NCBI GenBank assembly: GCA_938016625.1
Contig: CALILB010000414.1
Coordinates: 1 to 6,837, forward strand
Direction: 5' to 3'
DNA: 6,837 bases
Source of the DNA: an uncultured bacterium
Lineage (GTDB): Bacteria; Acidobacteriota; Thermoanaerobaculia; Multivoradales; JAHEKO01
The position numbers and the translations under genes are program-made. Below are positions 1-5,462 of the stretch, piece after piece (within the stretch, counting starts at the first letter, position 1; every line of letters begins with the position of its first letter). The notes under the pieces were generated by a model. The model was given only the letters and a program-made list of their open reading frames with translations, had not been told where the DNA came from and made no database searches.

Positions 1-1602
1 TTCGTCGATGCGCTCTTCGTAGATCTGGCGAGATCGATTGATGTCTTCTCGCAGTGTCTGGTAGATGTTTCGATTCCGTCGACCCTCTTCGACCTCTTCT
101 TCGTTGTAGAGCTTGATCTCGGTGACCAGCAGTCGAGCCAGCCGCTGTGCCTCTTCGTGCAGCGAGTCGTCACCGGTCTCGGCCGGGATCTGGCTCGCGG
201 TGAAGGCCCAGCCCGGTCCGTCGAGGTCCTCCGGCGGTGCGATCTCGGTGGCTGCCCGTGCCGCCGGGCGCGCCGGCTGGGTCGGAATGGCGACCGTCGG
301 CCCGCCGACCGGTTCCGGTTCGGTGACCGGTTCCGGTTCGGCCACGGGCTCCGCTTCCACCGTGGGCACAATCGGCTCGGTAGGCTCGACGGGCGGTGGT
401 GCGACTTCGGGTGACGCCGGCGAAACATAGTCGCCGGTGGCGAAGGTCTGAGTCGGCTCGATGCCCGCCGAGCTATCGTCTACCACTTCGACCACGGGCT
501 CCGCCTCGACCTCGACCTCCGCTTGCTCAGTGCCCTCCAGAGTAAACCCGGTAGAAGCGAACGGTTGGAGCTCACCGGTATCGAGCGGTGAGGGAAGCTC
601 TTCGATCTCGACGCCCGCCTCTTCGACCTCCGGTTCGGGTTCGACGGTGGCCATGGGAGCGATGTCTTCCTGTACTACCTCGTCCTGCTCCCAGGGCTCG
701 CCGATCGCCTCCATTGGAACTTCCGTGGTGGGGACCTCCTCGACCGGGGGGATCTCTTCGACCGTGGGGACTTCGGGGATCGCCGGTTCGGGGGCGACGG
801 TTTCGATCTCGGGGGGCACGACCTCGACGGTCGGGACCTCCGGTACCGCCGGCTCGGGCTCCACGTATGTAGGGGCCTCTGCCGTGGGTTCCGTTACGCC
901 GTGCCAAAGGTCGAGGCCGGGCTCGGCCGCCAGGGAGTCGTCGAAGAGTCTCAACGTTACGGTCGCCGGTCGATCACGAAAGGGGAGAGTCTCGATGGCC
1001 TGTGCGGCGACGTAAATGAGCAATTGGAGTGCCATCAGATCGATCGACCTCTCGTCCTCGAGCCGGTCGGCGTAGACGGCGGCGGCGAGCTGGTCGCGCA
1101 GCACCATGGGGATGAGAATTCCCTCGACCGGATGACTGCCATCGATGCGGGCGCACATACCGGCGCACTCGCTACCGGTGAGGGACACACCTCCGTGCCC
1201 TGTCGCCACCCGCGACCACGGCGTCCCTTCGCCGTAACCCATGACGAGCTCACCTACATTCTGAGACGAGGCGTTGAACCCGCTTCCCGCCCAACCGTGG
1301 AGTCCGTCCTGACGGGTGAGAAAGAGTGCGGAGCGGCCGGCAAAGCGGCGGCATCGATCGAGCAGAGTGGAGAGTATCTCTGCCTGTGTCCGCGCAGCAT
1401 CGATCGCCGCGATGGCGGCGAACAACTCCTCTGACGAACCCTCCAAGGCCGGGGCCGGGGCAGGCTCCTTTTCAGCCAGACCCAGTTGGCGCCGGAGCTC
1501 CGTCAGATGGACGGTGAACTCTTCTCGGACCTTCTGGACCGCTTGCTCGACAAAATTCTTGATGTTCTGCTCTTGATCGCCAATCTGCTCTGACGACGCC
1601 AT
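1..1602 (-). CDS. GAF-like domain protein with Pro/Glu/Val-rich linker and conserved charged C-terminal motif (partial, 3' end off the window)
   Basis: The frame is open from ATG at 1602 to base 1, giving 534 residues with no stop, so the C terminus is missing. The start is supported by GGAGG at 1610-1614, 7 nt upstream. Residues 1-45 look like an amphipathic coiled coil. Residues 55-210 look like one alpha/beta GAF-type sensor domain (RRFAGRSALFLTRQDGLHGW, then EGILIPMVLRDQLAAAVYAD, then a closing helix). Residues 238-460 are a low-complexity Pro/Glu/Val linker with imperfect repeats. Residues 480-534 form a charged helical region (LARLLVTEIKLYNEEEVEEG, then RRNRNIYQTLREDINRSR). I recall similar C-terminal segments in acidobacterial and myxobacterial proteins, often behind zinc-ribbon or other N-terminal modules; this is from memory, not a search. 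No signal peptide, membrane segment, kinase, HTH or cyclase motif is visible, so it is probably cytoplasmic. A sensory or scaffolding role is inference; ligand and partner are unknown. The coding call is secure, the GAF call moderate. Confidence 0.85.
   Translation of the reverse strand, partial: MASSEQIGDQEQNIKNFVEQAVQKVREEFTVHLTELRRQLGLAEKEPAPAPALEGSSEELFAAIAAIDAARTQAEILSTLLDRCRRFAGRSALFLTRQDGLHGWAGSGFNASSQNVGELVMGYGEGTPWSRVATGHGGVSLTGSECAGMCARIDGSHPVEGILIPMVLRDQLAAAVYADRLEDERSIDLMALQLLIYVAAQAIETLPFRDRPATVTLRLFDDSLAAEPGLDLWHGVTEPTAEAPTYVEPEPAVPEVPTVEVVPPEIETVAPEPAIPEVPTVEEIPPVEEVPTTEVPMEAIGEPWEQDEVVQEDIAPMATVEPEPEVEEAGVEIEELPSPLDTGELQPFASTGFTLEGTEQAEVEVEAEPVVEVVDDSSAGIEPTQTFATGDYVSPASPEVAPPPVEPTEPIVPTVEAEPVAEPEPVTEPEPVGGPTVAIPTQPARPAARAATEIAPPEDLDGPGWAFTASQIPAETGDDSLHEEAQRLARLLVTEIKLYNEEEVEEGRRNRNIYQTLREDINRSRQIYEERIDE
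307..342 (-). repeat. 18-bp tandem repeat, two copies
   Basis: Two adjacent 18-bp units, at 307-324 and 325-342, are identical except for the last base. They lie inside the linker of the leftward gene and encode a duplicated Glu-Pro-Glu-Pro-Val-(Thr/Gly) peptide around residues 421-432. The near-perfect DNA identity points to recent slippage or duplication, but the function is probably just linker length. Confidence 0.85.
727..858 (-). repeat. Imperfect 66-bp (22-residue) tandem duplication in linker
   Basis: Read on the minus strand, bases 858-793 encode residues 249-270, and bases 792-727 encode residues 271-292. Both units open with PEPA(V/I)PEVPTVE, then diverge within a Pro/Val/Glu pattern. 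The DNA has drifted at synonymous positions while the peptide is kept, so this is an older duplication than the 18-bp repeat nearer the left edge. It extends the acidic linker between the GAF-like region and the C-terminal motif. Confidence 0.7.
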
Positions 1603-1650
1603 AGTTGAACCTCCGGGGGAACTGTCGTCAAATCTCCTGAGAACTTCTGG

Positions 1651-1680
1651 ATTATTCTGTAGGGTTTTGTACCCTGTCAA
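1651..1680 (-). promoter_or_regulatory. Sigma70-type promoter of the leftward GAF-like gene
   Basis: On the minus strand there is a perfect -35 box TTGACA (plus-strand TGTCAA, 1675-1680), an 18-nt spacer, and a -10 box AATAAT (plus-strand ATTATT, 1651-1656; 5 of 6 consensus matches). Transcription should start near 1644, giving a leader of about 40 nt before the ATG at 1602. A 5-bp inverted repeat, AGGGT (1661-1665) and ACCCT (1671-1675), lies in the spacer and could bind a repressor. The promoter call is from direct motif match; the operator idea is inference. Confidence 0.75.
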
Positions 1681-1758
1681 GGGAAGACGCGTGAAAACCA
1701 CTGAGAATAATGGGGTTTAGCAACACGCCCTGGTGGCTTATTCGAGGTCTCCAGAGGG

Positions 1759-1788
1759 TTGTGGCGGCCGGAATCGCTGTGGTAGGTT
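1759..1788 (+). promoter_or_regulatory. Weak candidate promoter for the lipoprotein gene
   Basis: TTGTGG (1759-1764) and TAGGTT (1783-1788) are separated by 18 nt upstream of the lipoprotein start. Each box matches consensus at only three of six positions, so this is a suggestion. Something must drive the rightward gene from the 230-bp divergent spacer, because its neighbour runs the other way. No better pair was seen in 1681-1832, and no RNA gene or other ORF is supported there. Confidence 0.2.
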
Positions 1789-1832
1789 GAATTCCTGCTT
1801 TTATTGACCCGTCTCTAGAGGGAGGCAAAACC

Positions 1833-2654
1833 ATGCGGAGAACAAGCGAGGGAGTCTGGGTTGGATTTGTCCTGCTCGTGGCAGTGATTCTTGTGGCTTG
1901 TGGACCGTCAGGCCCATCCAAGCAGGAGCTCGCCCTACAGGAAGAATTCGAAGCCCTGCAGGAGATGCAGGCGGAGCTCGTCGGCAAACGCCAGGAGCTC
2001 GCCGACATGAGGATGGAACTGGTGGCGGCCGCTGTCGAGGAGGTCGAAGCCGAAACCGAAGCCGTGGCGGAAGAGGCGCTCGAGGAAGAGGTCGACCTGG
2101 CGGCGGAGATCGAAGCCCTGGAGGCGGAGATCGCACAGCTGACGGACGAGTATGGCGGGCGGCTGGTGGGTGCTCTCAACGCCAACCCCATGATCGAGGG
2201 GGAGGAGCCGTCGGAGATGCAGCAGGCTCTGATCTCGATGAAGAGTGAAGAGGACCTCGCCCTGGCCACCGAGTGGATCGAAAAGGGTGGCGACTACAAG
2301 CGCGCGATCGAAATCTACAACGCCGCTCTGGCGATCGATCCGGGCAACCAGAAGGTGATGGCGGCCCTGGCCGCGGCCGAAGACGCCCGCTACATGAAAG
2401 CCGAACTCTTCGAGCAGCTGAAGAAGGGTATGTCCCCGGAGCAGGTCAGAGCGATTCTGGGTCAGGTCAACCTGCACAACATCAGGGAGTACCCGGACCG
2501 CAATGTCGTCGCCTGGTTCTATCCCACCGATGAGGCGGGAGGAGCTGCGGCTGTCTGGTTCCGAGAGAGCAAGAAGACTGGCGGGCTCGAGGCGTACCTG
2601 ATCAAGTTCGACGCGGTAAGCAGTCAGGGAGAGGAAGCGGAAGAAGAACGTTGA
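1833..2654 (+). CDS. Lipoprotein with coiled coil, TPR-like repeat and BamE/SmpA-like C-terminal region
   Basis: The product is 273 residues. The ATG follows AGAGGGAGG (1817-1825) with 7-nt spacing. Residues 1-22 form a lipoprotein signal peptide: Arg-Arg start, hydrophobic core 8-22, and lipobox LVAC with the lipidated Cys at 23. Gly at +2, not Asp, would by the E. coli Lol rule favour outer-membrane sorting. Residues about 30-108 are a Glu/Ala-rich coiled coil. Residues about 138-188 resemble a tetratricopeptide repeat (EWIEKGGDYKRAIEIYNAAL, then AIDPGNQ). Residues about 193-262 begin LFEQLKKGMSPEQVRAILGQ and continue with aromatic strands (VVAWFY, AAVWF), the pattern of the SmpA/OmlA (BamE) fold. 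The tail is acidic. It is too long and composite to be BamE itself. An envelope scaffolding or assembly role is inference. It diverges from the GAF-like gene, and no terminator is seen before the rpsU promoter. Confidence 0.9.
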   Translation: MRRTSEGVWVGFVLLVAVILVACGPSGPSKQELALQEEFEALQEMQAELVGKRQELADMRMELVAAAVEEVEAETEAVAEEALEEEVDLAAEIEALEAEIAQLTDEYGGRLVGALNANPMIEGEEPSEMQQALISMKSEEDLALATEWIEKGGDYKRAIEIYNAALAIDPGNQKVMAALAAAEDARYMKAELFEQLKKGMSPEQVRAILGQVNLHNIREYPDRNVVAWFYPTDEAGGAAAVWFRESKKTGGLEAYLIKFDAVSSQGEEAEEER

Positions 2655-2680
2655 TCAGCTGTATACCGGCCGCAATCCAA

Positions 2681-2709
2681 TTGACATCCGCTTGCCAATA
2701 GAGGATACT
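2681..2709 (+). promoter_or_regulatory. Sigma70-type promoter of rpsU
   Basis: A perfect -35 box TTGACA (2681-2686), a 17-nt spacer and a -10 box GATACT (2704-2709; 4 of 6 consensus matches) predict a transcription start near 2715-2717. The promoter lies 27 nt past the lipoprotein stop, so rpsU can be expressed independently, although read-through from upstream is not excluded. The leader would be about 47 nt long. Confidence 0.8.
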
Positions 2710-2715
2710 CTTGTG

Positions 2716-2734
2716 TTCGCGCCCGAAGCGCGAA
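2716..2734 (+). promoter_or_regulatory. Hairpin at the predicted 5' end of the rpsU mRNA
   Basis: TTCGCGC (2716-2722) and GCGCGAA (2728-2734) are perfectly complementary, giving a 7-bp GC-rich stem with a 5-nt loop, CCGAA. The stem starts at or within a nucleotide or two of the predicted transcription start. There is no U-tract after it, so it is not a terminator. A 5'-terminal hairpin can shield mRNA from 5'-end-dependent decay, or could be a binding site for autoregulation by bS21. Both roles are inference. Confidence 0.6.
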
Positions 2735-2748
2735 GATCTCAAGAAGGC

Positions 2749-2756
2749 GAGGTGAT
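2749..2756 (+). promoter_or_regulatory. Extended Shine-Dalgarno sequence fixing the rpsU GTG start
   Basis: GAGGTGAT is an eight-base match to the Shine-Dalgarno consensus AAGGAGGTGATC, with 6 nt before GTG at 2763. This supports the GTG start. AUCUC at 2736-2740 could pair with GAGGU at 2749-2753 (one G-U pair, 8-nt loop), which might weakly mask the site. Confidence 0.8.
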
Positions 2757-2762
2757 AGACAA

Positions 2763-2972
2763 GTGCCGCTGGTGACCGTAAGAGAAGACGAGCCGTTCGA
2801 AAATGCGCTGCGACGCTTCAAGCGGAAGTGTGAGAAATCGGGCATCCTGACCGAGCTGAAGAAGCGGCAGCATTTCGAGAAGCCGTCGGTCAAGCGGAAG
2901 CGCCAGACCATGCAGGCGCGCAAGAAGATGCTGCGCAAGATGGCCGAAGAGCGCCGTCTGGGTCTTCGCTAA
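2763..2972 (+). CDS. rpsU: Small ribosomal subunit protein bS21
   Basis: The product is 69 residues, the usual size for bS21. It begins MPLVTVREDEPFENALRRFK, which carries the family hallmark (V-R-E-x-E-P-F-E-x-A-L-R-R-F-K-R). This continues to CEKSGILTELKKRQHFEKPS and a strongly basic tail rich in Arg and Lys. bS21 binds the 30S platform next to the 16S rRNA 3' end and helps mRNA engagement during initiation. The start codon is GTG, fixed by the family N terminus and by the strong Shine-Dalgarno sequence 6 nt upstream. The gene has its own promoter and terminator, so it is effectively monocistronic, although it sits at the head of the mutS2-dnaG block that corresponds to the macromolecular synthesis operon of other bacteria. 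No anomalies are seen. Confidence 0.97.
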   Translation: MPLVTVREDEPFENALRRFKRKCEKSGILTELKKRQHFEKPSVKRKRQTMQARKKMLRKMAEERRLGLR

Positions 2973-2993
2973 GCAAAACCCATCTGCAATCCG

Positions 2994-3024
2994 AAAAGCG
3001 CGGGGCACGGCCCCGCGCTTTTTT
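2994..3024 (+). terminator. Intrinsic terminator after rpsU
   Basis: AAAAGCGCGGGGC (2994-3006) pairs perfectly with GCCCCGCGCTTTT (3010-3022) around the 3-nt loop ACG. Six T residues span 3019-3024, followed by G and TTTT. It lies 21 nt past the rpsU stop. The very stable GC stem and U-tract predict efficient termination between rpsU and mutS2. The A-run on the left arm could give weaker termination on the opposite strand. Confidence 0.95.
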
Positions 3025-3039
3025 GTTTTGGCCACCGTG

Positions 3040-3045
3040 TAGACT
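3040..3045 (+). promoter_or_regulatory. Candidate -10 element for mutS2-dnaG
   Basis: TAGACT matches the TATAAT consensus at four of six positions and lies 11 nt before the mutS2 ATG. Transcription from it would leave a leader of only about 4-6 nt. No Shine-Dalgarno sequence precedes this ATG, which fits leaderless or near-leaderless translation. No good -35 box lies 16-18 nt upstream, where the terminator sits. The need for a promoter here follows from the strong terminator; the exact element is uncertain. Confidence 0.35.
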
Positions 3046-3056
3046 TCCTTCCCACG

Positions 3057-5462
3057 ATGAGTGACACCGGTGCCGCGCTGGTTTCGCGGTCCTCTGCCGA
3101 GGCGCTGGAGCTGCCGACCATGCTGGCGACGTTGGCCCAGTTGGCGGCCACGGACGCGGGTAGACAAAAACTCTTGGACCTGCGCCCGTCGACCTCCAAG
3201 ACGTGGCTCGATCGTCAGCGCCAAAGCTACGAAGAAGCTGTCCGGCTGCTGGGTGAAGAGCGGCTGGTGCCCGCGCTCGAGGAGCCTCTGCAGCCTCTGA
3301 TGGAGAAGCTCGCGCGGGCGGAGAAGACCATAGCGGGCACCGAGTTGTTGCAGGTGACGGACCTGCTCACGGTTTCGCGGCGGGCAGCGGCCCTGATCGA
3401 AGCCAATGCCGCCGAGTGTCCGTTTCTGATTGAGCTCGCCCGGGCCCTGCCACAGCTCGACGCGCTGGGACAAAAGATCAAGAAGAGCCTCGACCGTCGC
3501 GGTGCGGTGCGCGATGACGCCAGCCCCAAGCTGACCTCCCTTCGTCGCCAGGTGCGCTCCGTTCGGGACGGTCTCTACCGGGATCTTCGCGGCTCGGTCG
3601 ATCGCTACCGGGAGCACCTCACCGAAGAGACCATTCCTCTCAAGGACGGCCGGCTGCTCCTGGTGCTCCAGGCGGGGGCGAAGGGGAGGGTCGAAGGCCT
3701 GGTCCACGGGCGCTCCGGCACCGGCCGGAGCTTCTACTTCGAGCCCTTCGAAGTCGTGGAGGCCAACAATCGGCTGCAGGATTCGATCGACGAGGAGGAG
3801 GCCGAACGGCGTCGAATCTTGAGCGAGCTGACGGCTGAGGTGCGCAGCTCGCTGCCGGAGATCGACCACCATCTCGAGTTTGTCTCCGAGCTGGATCTCC
3901 TCCAGGCCGCTTGGCGCTTTGCCGAGCTCTGTGGCGCTCGATTGGCGACGATCGCCGACCGGCACGACCTGGTGCTCAAATCCGCCTGCCATCCGCTTCT
4001 CGATCCGCGGCTGGCCGACCTGCGAACCGCGGCGCTCGGTCAAGCAGGACATACCGATCCGGTGGTGCCTCTGGACGTGGAGCTCGTCGGGGATCAGCGC
4101 GTGCTGGTGATCACCGGGCCCAACGCCGGTGGCAAAACGGTGGCGCTGAAGACCGTCGGACTCCTGGCGCTCATGGCCCAATGTGGATTGCCGGTGCCGG
4201 TCGAGGCCGGATCCCGCCTGCCCCTGTTTTGTCGGGTCATGGCGATGGTGGGAGACGAGCAGGACCTGCTCACCGACCGCTCCACATTCAGCGGCCGTCT
4301 GTTGCGGCTAAAAGAGGCCTGGCAGGCGGCGGGGCCCGACAGCTTGATCCTGCTCGACGAGCTCGGCTCGGGGACCGATCCGGAGGAGGGTGCCGCTCTG
4401 GCCATCGCCTTGCTGGAGGGGTTGGTGGCGAAAGAGGCGATGGCCGTGCTGACGACCCACCTCACACAGCTGGCGGCTGCGGCGCTGGAGCTCGAAGAGG
4501 CGGCTTGTGCGGCGATGGAGTTCGATCCCGCCACCGAGCGGCCGACCTATCGCCTGCGGCCGGGCTCGCCCGGAGGCAGCGAGGCGCTGGCGCTTGCCCT
4601 CAGGCTCGGGCTGCCCGGCGAGTGGATCGAGCGGGCCGAGGAGCTGTTGGGGAGCGAGCATCGTGACCTGCGGCGGTTGTTGGCCGAGGTCGAGCGGGTG
4701 CGATCGGAGTTGGCCGCCGAGCAGCTCCATCTGGGGCAAGAGGTGGCGGAGCTCGCACGGGCGCGGGTCGAGACCGAGCAAGAGGCGACGGAGCTGAAGG
4801 TGGAGCGCCAGCGTCTCGGCACCAAGATGAAGGGCGAGCTGGAGGAGTTTCGCCGGCAGACAAGTGAGCGCCTGCGAGGAGAGCTCGAGGCTATGATGGA
4901 GGAGCTCGAGCGTGGCAGAAAGCGGGGATTGGTCGCCAAATCGGTCGAGCGCCTTTTCGATGAGGCGCCCCCGCTTCCCGAGCAAGAGCCGCCACCCGGG
5001 GGACCGGTGGTGGTCGGCATGCGTGCCCGTCACGCCGGTTTGGGCTGGGAGGGCAGAGTCGAGAAGATCCGCAAAGGGGTGGCCGAGGTGAGTGTCAGCG
5101 GCAAACGGGTCAGCTGCCCGGAGGGAGAGCTGATTCCGATAAGCGACGCTCCCCCGGTCTCGTCCCGCAAGGCGCCGTCGGTCCGACTCGAGCGCGGGGA
5201 GGGCGACGAGATCTTTCCGGCCGAGCTCAACCTCATCGGCTGGCGGGTGGAACCGGCGCTCGAGGAGCTCGACAGCTATCTCGATCGCGCCCTGCTGGCG
5301 GCCCACGGCGAGGTCAGGGTGGTGCACGGCTTCGGCACCGGACGGCTTCGGCAGGCCGTGCGTCACCACCTCCGGCCCCATCCGGCAGTGGCGCGATTTC
5401 GCGGCGGCAAGGCCAACGAGGGTGGTGATGGCGCCACCGTCGTGACCCTGAAGGAAAGCTAG
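3057..5462 (+). CDS. mutS2: Endonuclease/ribosome-rescue ATPase MutS2
   Basis: The product is 801 residues, the normal length for MutS2. MutS2 is a MutS paralogue without the mismatch-recognition domain. Family work links it to limiting recombination and, in Bacillus subtilis, to sensing collided ribosomes and splitting them. Residues 1-300 are the core/lever/clamp (IPLKDGRLLLVLQAGAKGRV, then FYFEPFEVVEANNRLQ). The ABC ATPase has Walker A GPNAGGKT (354-361), the DEQ...STFS segment (400-412), Walker B LILLDE (430-435) followed by LGSGTDPEEG, and switch TTH (466-468). A coiled coil spans about 525-630, a KOW-like region about 651-697, and a C-terminal SMR domain about 720-801 with HGFGTG (757-762). 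Two departures stand out: LNLIG (724-728) where LDLRG is usual, and PGGSEAL (505-511) where PGRSNAF is usual. ATG at 3057 is the only plausible start after the terminator and has no Shine-Dalgarno sequence. The stop abuts the dnaG start. Confidence 0.95.
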   Translation: MSDTGAALVSRSSAEALELPTMLATLAQLAATDAGRQKLLDLRPSTSKTWLDRQRQSYEEAVRLLGEERLVPALEEPLQPLMEKLARAEKTIAGTELLQVTDLLTVSRRAAALIEANAAECPFLIELARALPQLDALGQKIKKSLDRRGAVRDDASPKLTSLRRQVRSVRDGLYRDLRGSVDRYREHLTEETIPLKDGRLLLVLQAGAKGRVEGLVHGRSGTGRSFYFEPFEVVEANNRLQDSIDEEEAERRRILSELTAEVRSSLPEIDHHLEFVSELDLLQAAWRFAELCGARLATIADRHDLVLKSACHPLLDPRLADLRTAALGQAGHTDPVVPLDVELVGDQRVLVITGPNAGGKTVALKTVGLLALMAQCGLPVPVEAGSRLPLFCRVMAMVGDEQDLLTDRSTFSGRLLRLKEAWQAAGPDSLILLDELGSGTDPEEGAALAIALLEGLVAKEAMAVLTTHLTQLAAAALELEEAACAAMEFDPATERPTYRLRPGSPGGSEALALALRLGLPGEWIERAEELLGSEHRDLRRLLAEVERVRSELAAEQLHLGQEVAELARARVETEQEATELKVERQRLGTKMKGELEEFRRQTSERLRGELEAMMEELERGRKRGLVAKSVERLFDEAPPLPEQEPPPGGPVVVGMRARHAGLGWEGRVEKIRKGVAEVSVSGKRVSCPEGELIPISDAPPVSSRKAPSVRLERGEGDEIFPAELNLIGWRVEPALEELDSYLDRALLAAHGEVRVVHGFGTGRLRQAVRHHLRPHPAVARFRGGKANEGGDGATVVTLKES
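5451..5455 (+). promoter_or_regulatory. dnaG ribosome binding site inside the end of mutS2
   Basis: AAGGA lies in the last codons of mutS2, 7 nt before the dnaG ATG at 5463. Because the TAG stop (5460-5462) directly touches this ATG, terminating ribosomes could reinitiate, and new ribosomes could also load here. This supports the chosen dnaG start. Confidence 0.7.

Noticed and set aside
307..342. Possible CRISPR-like or regulatory repeat
   Set aside because: The units are directly adjacent with no spacers, are in frame within a coding linker and number only two.
461..1434. Plus-strand open frames opposite the GAF-like gene, including a Ser/Thr/Gly-rich 184-codon one
   Set aside because: The Ser/Thr/Gly composition is the complement of the Pro/Glu/Val linker codons. 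The minus-strand frame has a promoter, a ribosome binding site and a plausible fold, and these frames do not.
1652..2477. Minus-strand open frames opposite the lipoprotein gene
   Set aside because: The plus-strand frame has a signal peptide, lipobox and Shine-Dalgarno sequence. The antisense frames are Ser/Arg- or Leu/His-rich shadows of the coiled-coil coding sequence.
2655..2680. Terminator for the lipoprotein gene
   Set aside because: No GC-rich hairpin followed by a T-tract is present between the stop and the rpsU promoter.
2739..4181. 480-codon open frame on the minus strand, antisense to rpsU and mutS2
   Set aside because: It lies opposite clearly conserved genes, shows no recognisable domain and is rich in Arg, Gln, Leu and His as expected from the complement of high-GC coding DNA. 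No promoter or ribosome binding site supports it.
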